Below, piece after piece: positions 38,766 through 47,674 of a DNA stretch of 64,000 bases. Made by a program: the position numbers and the translations under genes. This DNA is from JAJEFO01 sp965214325 (GTDB lineage Bacteria > Pseudomonadota > Alphaproteobacteria > Rhodobacterales > Rhodobacteraceae), in NCBI GenBank assembly GCA_965214325.1, contig CBDCBG010000006.1, positions 3,286,001 through 3,350,000 on the forward strand. Reading direction: 5' to 3'. Each line of letters opens with the position of its first letter. Position 1 is the stretch's first letter. The notes beneath the pieces were generated by a model that ran no database searches, was not told the origin of the DNA, and was given only the letters and a program-made list of their open reading frames with translations.

Positions 38766-38781
38766 CGCAACAGCTCTTCCC

Positions 38782-39270
38782 TCATCGCCACGTCGGCAGA
38801 TCGACCACGAAGACCTGGGTAAAGAGATACTCGCATCCGAAGCCGACCGGCAAGCCGAGCAGCAAACCCATCCATAACGCCCTTGCACGATCTCGACTGA
38901 GCAGGATGACAAGCGCGAATACAAACGACGCCGTCAGAACACTAAATCCGACTGCGCGTGAGGCGAGCATCAGCACGTAGAGAGCTGTCAATACCACTAC
39001 GCCCATGGCTGCTCCTGGGCGCTCAGCGACTTCGTCTTCAGCTGTGTCGCTTTCCTGCCCGGCCTCGCGTTGCGATGGCAGCAGAACTCTCGCAAGCATC
39101 GCGAGGCTGAGCAGAAACAGTATTGTCGCGGTCCACTGAGGAACCGGGGCCGATCCAAGCGGATCGATAAGCCCCGGCGGCAAGTCATGAACTTCGACAA
39201 GGACCGCCAGCGCGAACGCCATGAAAGCGATCGAGATTGCGACTTCCAGGGCTATCCGACCGCGCGACAT
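38782..39270 (-). CDS. tctB: Tripartite tricarboxylate transporter small membrane subunit TctB, system 1
   Basis: 162 residues with four predicted membrane segments (VAISIAFMAFALAVLVEV, TATILFLLSLAMLARVLL, VVVLTALYVLMLAS, FVFALVILLSRDR...GLLLGLPVGFG) and a polar central loop. TctB is poorly conserved in sequence; assignment rests on size, topology and position between tctC and tctA. Confidence 0.82.
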   Translation of the reverse strand: MSRGRIALEVAISIAFMAFALAVLVEVHDLPPGLIDPLGSAPVPQWTATILFLLSLAMLARVLLPSQREAGQESDTAEDEVAERPGAAMGVVVLTALYVLMLASRAVGFSVLTASFVFALVILLSRDRARALWMGLLLGLPVGFGCEYLFTQVFVVDLPTWR

Positions 39271-39306
39271 GAACGATCCATCCCGTGTTGGCCAATACGA
39301 CCTCCG

Positions 39307-40290
39307 TCAGTTCTGGAGCTCGATGGATGCCAAGGGTTCCTCAAGGGTTTCCCACATCCAGGCGAGATATTCACGAAATTCTTCATCGCGTGCGAACGTA
39401 GGCAGCAACCCCTTGCTTTCGTAGAGATCTTTCACGACCTGTGTGTCCGCTGCCGCCTGCAACACATCGGCCAACCCGTCAATTGCTTCCTGAGGCGTGC
39501 CCTTCGGCGCAAGCCACCAGAAATCCGGGCAGAAAACCACCTCATGTCCCTGCTCGGCAGCCGTTGGGACCATTGGCAATCTCGGATCGCGTTCAGCGCC
39601 AGTGAAGGCAATTGGTCGGAGCGGCGCGTCCGTAGCCAAGTTCCCGTCGGCATCCACGCTATTGTTGACGATCTCAAGCGTGGTCTGCGTGCCAACATCG
39701 ATGTGCCCGCCTACGAGAGCGGGGAAGACCTTCGTCCCGCCACCCGTTTGCACATGACGGAAGCTGGCATCCGAATCGGAATTCTCCAGCAAGATCATCG
39801 TGATGTGATTTTGCCCGCCAATGTTGACGCCAGCAAGTACGGGATCTCCGCCATCGCGAGCATCTTCCATCAAGTCTTCAAGGGATTGATAGTCGGAATC
39901 TGCACTGACGGAGATGTGATTGCAAAATCTGCCTGTCAAGGCGACCGGTTCGAAGTCACGCCAGCCAAAGCCGATGGCGCCCATGGCTTCGGCGCCCATC
40001 AACGCAAGTTGAATGAGCAGGAACTCGTAGCCATCGGGCTCTGCTTCCATGACACGCCGGGACCCGACCGAGAAGTGGCCGCCGACATTGAGAATCGTCA
40101 TCGGCTCGTCCAGGAGGTTGTTCTCGCTTATCGCTCTCTCGAACGTGCGCGGGATCGTGTCTGCTGTGCCACCGGCACCGAATGGAACGATGACCTTCAC
40201 CGGTTTTTCTGGCCATTCGGCCATTGCGGGGCCTGCGAGGACGCAGGTAGCGGCAAGTGCCGCGGTGCAAATTTTCTTCATTTGTTTCAT
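39307..40290 (-). CDS. tctC: Periplasmic solute-binding protein TctC, system 1
   Basis: 327 residues with a signal peptide (KKICTAALAATCVLAGPAMA, cleavage before EWPEKPVKVIVPFGAGG). The ligand-loop motif GAGGTADTIPR and the ending EFREYLAWMWETLEEPL fit the Bug/TctC family. It captures a carboxylate in the periplasm and delivers it to TctAB. ATG 40290, ATG 40281 possible. Just upstream is the end of an IS200/IS605-type element, so promoter sequences may derive from it. Confidence 0.9.
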   Translation of the reverse strand: MKQMKKICTAALAATCVLAGPAMAEWPEKPVKVIVPFGAGGTADTIPRTFERAISENNLLDEPMTILNVGGHFSVGSRRVMEAEPDGYEFLLIQLALMGAEAMGAIGFGWRDFEPVALTGRFCNHISVSADSDYQSLEDLMEDARDGGDPVLAGVNIGGQNHITMILLENSDSDASFRHVQTGGGTKVFPALVGGHIDVGTQTTLEIVNNSVDADGNLATDAPLRPIAFTGAERDPRLPMVPTAAEQGHEVVFCPDFWWLAPKGTPQEAIDGLADVLQAAADTQVVKDLYESKGLLPTFARDEEFREYLAWMWETLEEPLASIELQN

Positions 40291-40295
40291 CAGTT

Positions 40296-40400
40296 TCTCG
40301 CGCCGGAATACCCGTCCTTCAGGGCGGGGAGTAAGGCGCGCCCTTTTGCTGCTTGTGTGAATACGAGACGGGCGATTGACACCACTCGCCCCATGGAAGG
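40296..40400 (-). mobile_element. IS200/IS605-type element end
   Basis: On the minus strand the sequence GGTGTCAATCGCCCGTCTC is followed by TCACACAAGCAGCAAAAGGGC, then a CCCCGCCCTGAAGGACGGG hairpin. This matches the conserved tail and subterminal foldback of IS200/IS605 (TnpB-carrying) elements. No TnpA or TnpB coding sequence remains, so it is a solo end. Identification is from recalled family pattern. Confidence 0.45.
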
Positions 40401-40909
40401 AGAACGACATGAAGTGCAGCTCGCGCTGCGGTGCGGCTTGCGCCACTCGCGGCGGCGCCGAAGCTCCCCCGGTGACGCTGGCCGCAGCCAGGCTCCCCTC
40501 GACCATCCTGCATGCCCGCGTCTGGGTTCGCCCAATTTCGCGCCTGACCTGGCGTGTCCACAAGCGAATTTTCCAGGATCCGGGACTGAGGGAGCATCCC
40601 GGAACGGGTCTTGGACGTGCCATGCAAGGCAGATTGGATCGCATTGTCCTTTCTTGGTCTGGTCAGCATGGGCTTTCGGGTTTCCCCTCAAGCCCCTCCC
40701 TTCATGGAGGGGGCACTGACTTGGAGTCCTCCCTTGGTTGCATCGACAAGCCTGACGTCATTGTGTCGCTTCGCATTGCCGCAAGGGCGAAAACGAGACG
40801 GGGAAACGGCAGATTGCCAATCTTGCCGATTCTTGCGTGCCTACATGCACAAAATCAAGTGCCCACAAAAATGTAAGTAAGCGATTTTGTCCGTAATCAG
40901 CTGTTTTTT
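40401..40909. other. Intergenic stretch with no recognisable gene
   Basis: Probably decayed IS200/IS605 sequence followed by anonymous DNA. Reading frames carry no known motif. The last 60 bases are AT-rich with a T7 run before the IS30 end. Confidence 0.4.
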
Positions 40910-40939
40910 TGTCCCCCACTTCCAGTCCGAAGTGCAACG

Positions 40940-40989
40940 CCGGCCATTTCCGTAGCGAGGGCGTAGCCCGAGCGGAGGAAATGGCCCGG
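40940..40989. repeat. Hairpin 1 in the IS30 3' region
   Basis: Stem CCGGCCATTTCC (40940-40951) pairs with GGAAATGGCCCGG (40977-40989) with one bulged base. The 25-base loop GTAGCGAGGGCGTAGCCCGAGCGGA is nearly the same as in hairpin 2, although the stems are unrelated. Confidence 0.7.
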
Positions 40990-41097
40990 CGGCGGAATTT
41001 CCCTGCCCCAGGCACCGGAAATCCGGGCCGGATGCGGCTGAAGTCCCTCGGGTACGGAGCGTAGTCAGGCTCTCTCGACAGTGCAAGCCCGCGCAGT

Positions 41098-41163
41098 GAC
41101 GTGATCGGCCCGCCGGGCGAAGCGAGGGCGGAGCCCGAACGAGGCCGGCGGGCCGATCACGTC
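41098..41163. repeat. Hairpin 2 in the IS30 3' region
   Basis: Perfect 19-bp stem GACGTGATCGGCCCGCCGG (41098-41116) with CCGGCGGGCCGATCACGTC (41145-41163). The loop contains GAAGCGAGGGCGGAGCCCGAACGAG, closely matching hairpin 1. It could act as a bidirectional terminator or structural RNA. Confidence 0.75.
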
Positions 41164-41213
41164 GCTTTCCCCCTCGGACCGGTCCCCTGAAGGACGGTCC
41201 GGGACGGTTTCCG

Positions 41214-42179
41214 TCATGGAGGCCGCGCCGCCCGGAACGCCTCCTCCGGCGTCAGGTAGCCCAGCGCCTTCCTCGGACGCGCGTTCAGCCGGTCCTGAAC
41301 CGCCTTCACCTGTGCGTCGGTGACCTGGCGGAAGTCCGTCCATTTCGGAAAATACTGACGCACGAGACCGTTCGTGTGCTCGTTCAGGCCGCGCTCCCAG
41401 GAATGGTACGGCGTGGCGAAGAAGAACCCTGCACCGAGCGCCTGAGCCACCTGGGCGTGACCCGCGAACTCCTTCCCGTTGTCCGCCGTGATCGTGTGGA
41501 CCAGCGCGTGCAGCGGCAGCAGCATTCCGAGCATCGCGTTGCCGACCGCGTCCGCCGTCTTCCGGCCGACCAACGCCAGAAGCGTGTATTTCGACGCTCG
41601 CTCCACCAGCGACACCAGCGCGCCGCCGTGGCCCTTCCCGATGATCGTGTCCGCCTCCCAGTCGCCGACCCGCTCCTTCGCCTCCGCCACCGCCGGACGC
41701 TCGGAGATGTCCACGCGGCCCGGGATGTGCCCGCGCCCCGCATGACGTCCGCCCTTCCAGTTCGGCCTCTTTCCCCGGCGGCGCAGGAGCAGGTAGAGCT
41801 GGCCGCCAGACTTCCGGTCGGCGCGGACGTGCCGGCAGGTCCACTGCCGCCCCGCCATCGGGACGCCCTCCTTCCTGAGACGGCCGGCGATCTGCTCGGG
41901 GCTCCAGCCGTCGGCCAGCCTGTCCTCCACCAGCCGCCACCGCTCCGGCGTCATCTTCCTGGCAACCGACGAGGCCGCGCTGCGCCGTGCCGAAGCCTTC
42001 CCCTGCGCCTGCCTGTGCCGATAGCCGCGGCCGCCGCCGTTCCGGCGCACCTCGCGCCAGACCGTCGTCCGGTCGCGGCCCAGCTGCCGCGCGATCGCTG
42101 GTTCAGAAAGCCCGCTTTTCCTCAGCGCGCAAATCTGGCACCGTTCCTCCTGGGTCAGATGGTGGTAGCCCTTTGGCAT
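41214..42179 (-). CDS. IS30-family transposase
   Basis: 321 residues, intact. N-terminal helix-turn-helix HLTQEERCQICALRKSGLSEPAIARQLGRDRTTVWREVRRN binds the ends. The catalytic core is GDWEADTIIGKGHGGALVSLVERAS (first Asp), HTITADNGKEFAGH (second Asp) and YHSWERGLNEHTNGLVRQYFPK (catalytic Glu, the IS30 hallmark). The end RPRKALGYLTPEEAF is typical. Start ATG 42179 (MPKGYHHLTQEER). Confidence 0.95.
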   Translation of the reverse strand: MPKGYHHLTQEERCQICALRKSGLSEPAIARQLGRDRTTVWREVRRNGGGRGYRHRQAQGKASARRSAASSVARKMTPERWRLVEDRLADGWSPEQIAGRLRKEGVPMAGRQWTCRHVRADRKSGGQLYLLLRRRGKRPNWKGGRHAGRGHIPGRVDISERPAVAEAKERVGDWEADTIIGKGHGGALVSLVERASKYTLLALVGRKTADAVGNAMLGMLLPLHALVHTITADNGKEFAGHAQVAQALGAGFFFATPYHSWERGLNEHTNGLVRQYFPKWTDFRQVTDAQVKAVQDRLNARPRKALGYLTPEEAFRAARPP

Positions 42180-42300
42180 GGCAATCTCCCAGCTTCACAA
42201 CCGGGACTGTCGCCGCCATCTGGCCCACATGCAACATCCTGTGCCGAAAAAACAGGCACCCACTACCTCTGGTGTTGCACTTCAGAGTGGAACGGGGGGT

Positions 42301-43043
42301 CCTTATCCTCCGTGCTGCCCAAAATTTCATGAACCGGCGGGCCGCAAGATGCGCCTAGGCCACAGAACGCTTCAGGATCCGTGCGAGGTCCTTCGCCTTG
42401 ATGCTGAGGGGCTCCATCTCTCACTGCAGCGCCTCGGGACGTGCCTTCCACAGCGTACTTGGTGCCATTACGGAGTGCCTCGGGGGCACCATTCGCCTGC
42501 CGATGCAGCTTGACAACCGCGATCCTGACCCGGTTTGTGCAACGCAGCCCATCGCCTCCGCAAAGACCAGAAAGCGACGTTCGCCTTCTCCCGCATTTTC
42601 TCGCCACGAGTTCCCGACGGGCAATGCCAAGCGATTCCCGCCTGCCACTTGCCACTTCTCCATCGCTCGACATCGGCATCGGCAGCGAACGGTTTCGCGT
42701 GAACGTGCCGGCCGAGCGCCGGTGCTGCCGCCAGGAATCGAAGGTTCCGCTTCGTGCTGATTTGCCTCTAGAACGCAAATGAAGCGCCTCCCGGTGGATC
42801 GGGCCCGCAATTGCACACGCTGACGACTTGCCTGCCAAGCAGACCGCCATGATGATGACAGCTTTGGACAGGGATCTTTCAAAGGGCGTTGAGCGAACTT
42901 GAGCAGATCCGTTGCCGATGAAGTGGTTCGCAATCCCACTCTTTGGAAACGTCAACAAGTTCGGGGGCGAAGTCGAGCGCCGGGAGCCCGCCCGGCTCCA
43001 TGCGTAGGGCATCACGCCAAGGCGTGACCATTTCGCGACCCAG
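42301..43043. other. Intergenic stretch with no recognisable gene
   Basis: About 740 bp between the IS30 end and gnd. Several reading frames exist on both strands, but all have shadow-like Arg/Ser-rich composition and none carries a motif I can recognise. Confidence 0.4.
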
Positions 43044-44477
43044 TCAACCTAGGGCCGAATTCCCGTCCAGATCGTGCCCATGCCAGGGTCCGTGATGCTC
43101 GCCTTCGCCGTCGATGCGTTCGAATCCGTGTGCTCCGAAGTAGTCGCGCTGCGCCTGTAGCATGTTGGCGGTCGTTCGCTCGCAGGTCAGCGTGTCGAAA
43201 TATGCAAGCGCCGCCGCAAGGGCAGGGACCGGAAGGCGCGCGGCCTGCGCGGCAAGCGCGGTTTTCCGGAGTCCTTCGATGTTTTCGTCCATAAGGGTGC
43301 GGAAGCGGTCCGCAAGCGCCAGGTTGGTGCCAGGCGATTCCCGAAGGCCCGCCGCCATGTCGTTCAGCATTGCCGAACGGATGATGCAGCCTTCGCGCCA
43401 GATCTCGGCAATGCCCGGCATTGGCAGCGACCAGCCGAAATCCTTGCTGGCCCTGCAGAGAAGATCGAAGCCCTGCGCGTAGCAGAGGATCTTCCCGGCG
43501 ATCAGCGCCTGTTCCAAGTGCTGAATTGCCAGCCCGTCGTCCAGGCGGCATGCGCTCCGCTGATGGAGACTGGCGCCGTGCAGGCGCAGGTCCCGCTTCG
43601 CCGACATGTTGCGGGCGCCGACCGCCGCCTCGATGACCGGAACCGGTGCTCCGAGCATCTGGCTTTCGATCACGGTCCAGCGACCTGTTCCCTTCTGCCC
43701 CGCGCGGTCGAGAATGACATCCAGCGCAGGCTTTCCCGTGCTGTCATCCTGGGCGGCAGCCACCTTTCCGGAGATCTCGACAAGGTAGCTCTTGAGAACG
43801 CCGTCATTCCAGCGCGTGAACACTTCCGCGCATTGTGCCGCGGTCATGCCCATGCCGTCACGCATGACCCCGTAGGCTTCCGCGATCAACTGCATGTCCG
43901 CGTATTCGATGCCGTTGTGCACGGTCTTGACGAAATGACCCGCTCCATCCTCGCCCATCCACCGGGCGCATGGCTGGCCCTCGTGGTCTGCCGCGATCAC
44001 GTCGAGGATATGTGCCACCCGGCCCCAACATTCGCGTGGGCCGCCGCCCATGATGGACGGCCCGAAGCGCGCGCCCTCGGCGCCTCCCGAGATACCGACA
44101 CCCAGATAGGGACGCCCGGTCTCGCGCGCGGCTCGGGCGCGTCGCCTCGTGTCGCGGAAATTCGCGTTGCCCATGTCGATGATCATGTCATCGTCGCCAA
44201 GCAAGGGCTGCAGGGTGTCGATATGGGCATCGACAACGCTGCCGGCAGGAACCATCAGGATGAGGTTGCGGGGGCGTTTCAATGACTGGACGAGCGCCTC
44301 GACGGACTTGCAAGGCGTGATCCGCTTGGCGAGCTCTCCCGCAGTGTCCATGAGTTCGGTAACGCGGGCATGGGTTCGGTTGTGCGCCGACACCCGAAAT
44401 CCGTTGTCGGCAATGTTGAGCGTCAGCATCGCGCCCATGGTTCCAAGCCCGACAACTCCGATATCCGATTCTGGCAT
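43044..44477 (-). CDS. gnd: 6-phosphogluconate dehydrogenase, decarboxylating
   Basis: 477 residues, the long (homodimer) form. The NADP-binding N-terminus IGVVGLGTMGAMLTLNIADNG is followed by VGISGGAEGARFGPSIMGGG and the catalytic helix GAGHFVKTVHNGIEYADMQLIAEAYG (Lys and Asn of the active site). A C-terminal helical domain ends RIDGEGEHHGPWHGHD. It oxidises 6-phosphogluconate to ribulose 5-phosphate in the pentose phosphate pathway. Start ATG 44477 (MPESDIGVVG). Divergent from the SDR gene with a 101-bp shared promoter region. Confidence 0.95.
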   Translation of the reverse strand: MPESDIGVVGLGTMGAMLTLNIADNGFRVSAHNRTHARVTELMDTAGELAKRITPCKSVEALVQSLKRPRNLILMVPAGSVVDAHIDTLQPLLGDDDMIIDMGNANFRDTRRRARAARETGRPYLGVGISGGAEGARFGPSIMGGGPRECWGRVAHILDVIAADHEGQPCARWMGEDGAGHFVKTVHNGIEYADMQLIAEAYGVMRDGMGMTAAQCAEVFTRWNDGVLKSYLVEISGKVAAAQDDSTGKPALDVILDRAGQKGTGRWTVIESQMLGAPVPVIEAAVGARNMSAKRDLRLHGASLHQRSACRLDDGLAIQHLEQALIAGKILCYAQGFDLLCRASKDFGWSLPMPGIAEIWREGCIIRSAMLNDMAAGLRESPGTNLALADRFRTLMDENIEGLRKTALAAQAARLPVPALAAALAYFDTLTCERTTANMLQAQRDYFGAHGFERIDGEGEHHGPWHGHDLDGNSALG

Positions 44478-44578
44478 GCGCTTTTCCTGTTCCCGCCCGG
44501 CAGTTCCGGCGCTAACACTACGGCGAAAGACCGGAAACGCAACGGAAGTCAGTCCGGAGCTTGGCAAGAGGGTGAGTC

Positions 44579-45328
44579 ATGACGGAAAAGCCGATCGCGT
44601 TGGTAACCGGGGGTGCGCAGGGCATCGGATTTGCATGCGCGGAAGCATTGGCCAGTGATGGCTTCAAGATCATTCTGGCGGACATCAACGCGAAAGTGGA
44701 GGAAGTGGCGACGGAGTTAAGCCGGGAGGCGAGCGGCCTTGTCTGCGACATGGGCGACCCGGCTCAGGTCTCGGACATGTTCGATCGAATCGCGGCCGAT
44801 CACGGCCCGGTCTCTGCCTTGGTGAACAATGCGGGAATTTCGGAGCCAGGGGACTTCCTCGACTACGACATCGCCACTTTCCAGAAGGTGATCGGCATCA
44901 ATCTCACGGGCGCTTTTGCGGCGCTTCAGGGCGCCGCCCGTATGATGGTCGACGCGGGCATCGAGGGCGTGATCGTCAACATGTCGTCGATCAACGCCCA
45001 GGTCGCGATTCCCGCGATTCCCGCTTACTGCGCCTCCAAGGGCGGCGTGATGCAACTCACCAAGGCGGCCGCGCTTGCGCTTGCGCCGCACAACATTCGT
45101 GTCAACGCGGTCGGGCCGGGGTCGATCGACACGGCAATGATGGCCGCCATCAACTCGAGCCCCGATGCGATGAAGACGATCATGTCGCGGACGCCGCTCA
45201 GGCGTGTCGGCACGCCAAGCGAAATCGCCGATGTGGTCGCCTTCCTGATCAGCGGCAAGGCAAGCTACATCACCGGCGAGACGATCTATGTCGATGGCGG
45301 CCGGCTCGGGATGAACTATACCTGTTGA
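44579..45328 (+). CDS. Short-chain dehydrogenase/reductase
   Basis: 249 residues, classical SDR. Cofactor motif TGGAQGIG, NNAG at about residue 85, catalytic Ser in VNMSSINAQVAIPAIP, YCASK with the catalytic Tyr and Lys, and PGSIDTAM after strand F. The C-terminal YITGETIYVDGGRLG is typical of FabG/glucose dehydrogenase-like members. The Asp after strand 2 (ILADINAK) suggests NAD preference. Its position divergent to gnd hints at sugar or sugar-acid oxidation, but the substrate cannot be read from the sequence. Confidence 0.9.
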   Translation: MTEKPIALVTGGAQGIGFACAEALASDGFKIILADINAKVEEVATELSREASGLVCDMGDPAQVSDMFDRIAADHGPVSALVNNAGISEPGDFLDYDIATFQKVIGINLTGAFAALQGAARMMVDAGIEGVIVNMSSINAQVAIPAIPAYCASKGGVMQLTKAAALALAPHNIRVNAVGPGSIDTAMMAAINSSPDAMKTIMSRTPLRRVGTPSEIADVVAFLISGKASYITGETIYVDGGRLGMNYTC

Positions 45329-45371
45329 GCGGCGCGCGGGCGTCGGGTGATCTTCGTTCGGGTGCCAGTCG

Positions 45372-46178
45372 TCACGTCTTCGGGTTCGGGCCCGTGTAGC
45401 TCCATCGGTATTCGGGAGGTGTCGGACCCTTGTTGCGCCCGCCTTGCTGCATCTGTTCCCATGCATGCGCCAGGATGCCGACGGAGCGCGAGAGGCAGAA
45501 GAGTCCGCGTGCCAGCGGCGGCGCAAAGCCGAGTTCGGCGAATATGACGGCTGTCGCCCCGTCGATGTTCATAGGCACGGGCTTGCCTCTCCTTCTGCTC
45601 AACTCGTCTTCGACCGCGCGTCCGGCATACGCGAAATGCCCCGTCACGATGCCGCTTTCCGCGGCCTTGTCCACGAGAGCAAGGAGTCGCGGTGCCCGTG
45701 GGTCCGACGGCTTGTGGAACCGGTGGCCGAAGCCCGGCACAAATGCGTCGCGGTCATCCTGCAAATTGTCGATCTCCCTCGATGCGGCCAGGGCCAGCTC
45801 CTCTCCGGAGCTGGCCGCCGTGACGATCCCTTCAAGGAGCTCGACGGCCTGTTCCCCTGCACCGCCATGCACGTCACCGAGCATGTTGACCGCAGAGGCC
45901 ATGGCGTTGTTCAGGGGAAGTCCGCATGTCACGGCCATGCGTGCAGCCGCGATCGATGGCGCCTGCGGCCCATGATCCACCGCGGCGACCAATGCGGCTT
46001 CGAGAAGCCGGGCCTGACCTTCCTCCGGCATCTCGCCTCTCGTCATCAGCCAGATCGTTTCCGGCAGCGTGAGCCTGCCGATCAACTCCTCGATCGGATG
46101 CCCTCGCAAGTGAATGCGGCCCGGCGCCATGTCGATTATCGCGGTTGACCACCAGTCCGAGACGTCGCTGCCGCTCAT
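45372..46178 (-). CDS. Citryl-CoA-lyase-like (citrate synthase superfamily) protein
   Basis: 268 residues, shorter than citrate synthase and like the lyase-only homologues. Motifs: RIHLRGHPIEELIG, GLPLNNAMASAVNMLGDVHGGAGEQAVELLEG (the conserved HGG active-site His) and FVPGFGHRFHKPSDPRA (second active-site His region, G-F-G-H). Family members cleave or form citryl-CoA-like thioesters. The start overlaps the CaiB gene stop (ATGA), so it is the last gene of the tctCBA-atuA-DUF4387-CaiB operon and probably performs the cleavage after CoA activation. Confidence 0.8.
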   Translation of the reverse strand: MSGSDVSDWWSTAIIDMAPGRIHLRGHPIEELIGRLTLPETIWLMTRGEMPEEGQARLLEAALVAAVDHGPQAPSIAAARMAVTCGLPLNNAMASAVNMLGDVHGGAGEQAVELLEGIVTAASSGEELALAASREIDNLQDDRDAFVPGFGHRFHKPSDPRAPRLLALVDKAAESGIVTGHFAYAGRAVEDELSRRRGKPVPMNIDGATAVIFAELGFAPPLARGLFCLSRSVGILAHAWEQMQQGGRNKGPTPPEYRWSYTGPNPKT

Positions 46179-47368
46179 ATCACTCCATGCCTTTCGAGGC
46201 GCTCGATCTCGGAATCGGACATGCCGATGCGGCCCCAGACTTCACGGTTGTGCTGTCCAAGTTTCGGTGGCGGGCTGTCGACGGCAGTCGCCTCCCGATC
46301 AAGTTTCACGCCCGTTCGCGCAATCTCGACACTGCGCCCTACGCCCGGGGCATTCTCGAAGCTGGCCAGGAAACCGCGACTGGCGATCTGTTTCGAGCGG
46401 AGCACCTCTGGCACGGACAGCACAGCGCCCGCCGGAACCCCGATCCGGTTCAGCTCCTCGACCCAGTCCTTGGCGGGCCTTGTCGTGAGCACGGCCTCGA
46501 TCTCCGCACGAAGCCTGGCTCTATTCCTCTTGCGATCCTCGCGCGTGGCGTATTCGGTGCGATCCCGCAGGCCGGCAAGGCCGAGATGGTCCGTCAGGAC
46601 AACCCACTGATTGTCGCTGTTCGCCGCGACATTGATCGGGTCGGTGGCTGTGCTGAACGTTCCGGATGGCGCCGACGTCGGGTTTTCGTTGCCATGCGCT
46701 TCGGGAATGACGCCCGCGATCAGGTGATTCGACACCACCCATCCCATGGTCGCCAGAACGGATTCCAGCATCGAGACATCGATGAAAGCGCCCCGTGGCC
46801 GCCTGTTCAGCGCCGCAGTGATCGCGAAGGCCGCGGTCAGGCCGCCAATCGTGTCCGCCACGGGGTAGCCAACGCGCGTCGGGCCGCCCTCCACGGTTCC
46901 GGTGATCGACATGACACCCGACGCGCCCTGAATGATCTGGTCATAGGCAGGACGGTCGACCCAAGGCCCGTTCTGGCCGAATCCCGAGATCGCGCAATAT
47001 GTCAGTTCGCCGTTCACCGCTTTCAAGGCGTCGTGGTCCAGGCCAAGGCGCTCCATGACCCCGGGGCGGAAGTTCTCGACCAGGACGTCCGCCCGTGCCA
47101 CGAGGCGCTTGAGAAGCGACTTCCCCTTGGCATGCTTGAGGTTCAGCGTGACGGACTTCTTGCCGGCGTTCTGGGCAAGGAACGAGGCGCCCATCCCGGC
47201 GGCATTGAGCCGGGCGTCAGCGCCAAGTTGCCGCGCAAGATCTCCGCGTCCAGGCTGCTCGACCTTGATCACCTCCGCGCCGAGGTGGGCCAGATGGTGA
47301 CAGCAGAACGGGCCTGCCAGCACGTTGGTGAGATCCAGCACCAGGATGTCTGAAAGCGGTGCTGCCAT
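46175..47368 (-). CDS. CaiB/BaiF family (class III) CoA-transferase
   Basis: 397 residues. N-terminal LVLDLTNVLAGPFCCHHLAHLGAEVIKVEQPGRGD is the CoA-binding Rossmann region; LKHAKGKSLLKRLVARADVLVENFRPGVMERLGL and the catalytic Asp in AYDQIIQGASGVMSITG are typical. The enzyme transfers CoA between carboxylates without free energy loss. It starts 3 bp after the DUF4387 stop and overlaps the lyase gene by 4 bp. It likely activates the carboxylate imported by system 2. Confidence 0.92.
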   Translation of the reverse strand: MAAPLSDILVLDLTNVLAGPFCCHHLAHLGAEVIKVEQPGRGDLARQLGADARLNAAGMGASFLAQNAGKKSVTLNLKHAKGKSLLKRLVARADVLVENFRPGVMERLGLDHDALKAVNGELTYCAISGFGQNGPWVDRPAYDQIIQGASGVMSITGTVEGGPTRVGYPVADTIGGLTAAFAITAALNRRPRGAFIDVSMLESVLATMGWVVSNHLIAGVIPEAHGNENPTSAPSGTFSTATDPINVAANSDNQWVVLTDHLGLAGLRDRTEYATREDRKRNRARLRAEIEAVLTTRPAKDWVEELNRIGVPAGAVLSVPEVLRSKQIASRGFLASFENAPGVGRSVEIARTGVKLDREATAVDSPPPKLGQHNREVWGRIGMSDSEIERLERHGVI

Positions 47369-47371
47369 CGT

Positions 47372-47674
47372 TCAGTCGACCACGAGTTCCGAGACGACCG
47401 AAGCCCATGCCGCTCCATGCATGTCCCGATCCCCGGGATGGCCTTGCACGACAGGGCGGGGGAGGCTGATCTTGATCACGTTCAGGTCCTTGATGTCGAA
47501 GCGCTTGATCGATTTCGGATCCGCCCCGAGGGCTTTCGCGACGCGTTTTGTCTGGAGGCCGCTGGACAGTCGGGCAAAGGCGTTGTCGGAGCCACAGAAG
47601 ATGTCGATCGTCAGCCAAAAGGGTCCGGCATTCTTCGACCGGACCTTGTCGCAGATCTCGCCGACCTCAGGCAT
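47372..47674 (-). CDS. DUF4387 protein (AtuA partner)
   Basis: 100 residues. Reads KVRSKNAGPFWLTIDIFCGSDNAF, the conserved DUF4387 core, then VIKISLPRPVVQGHPGDRDMHGAAWAS, the family ending. DUF4387 is found beside, or fused to, AtuA-type proteins; the pair probably forms one enzyme. It overlaps atuA by 8 bp. Molecular activity is not established. Confidence 0.88.
   Translation of the reverse strand: MPEVGEICDKVRSKNAGPFWLTIDIFCGSDNAFARLSSGLQTKRVAKALGADPKSIKRFDIKDLNVIKISLPRPVVQGHPGDRDMHGAAWASVVSELVVD

Larger units (their letters stand above)
40911..42300 (-). mobile_element. IS30-family insertion sequence
   Basis: About 1.39 kb. Imperfect inverted repeats: CCCCC..CTTCCAGTCCGAAGTGCAACGCC at the left (40913 on) and GGTGTTGCACTTCAGAGTGGAACGGGGGG at the right (to 42299), 22 or more matching positions. 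It holds one intact transposase and, unusually, about 290 bp of structured sequence between the transposase stop and the left end. Confidence 0.8.

Noticed and set aside
42421..42939. Possible gene between IS30 and gnd
   Set aside because: Overlapping frames on both strands have similar length and biased composition, with no motif or start signal favouring any of them.
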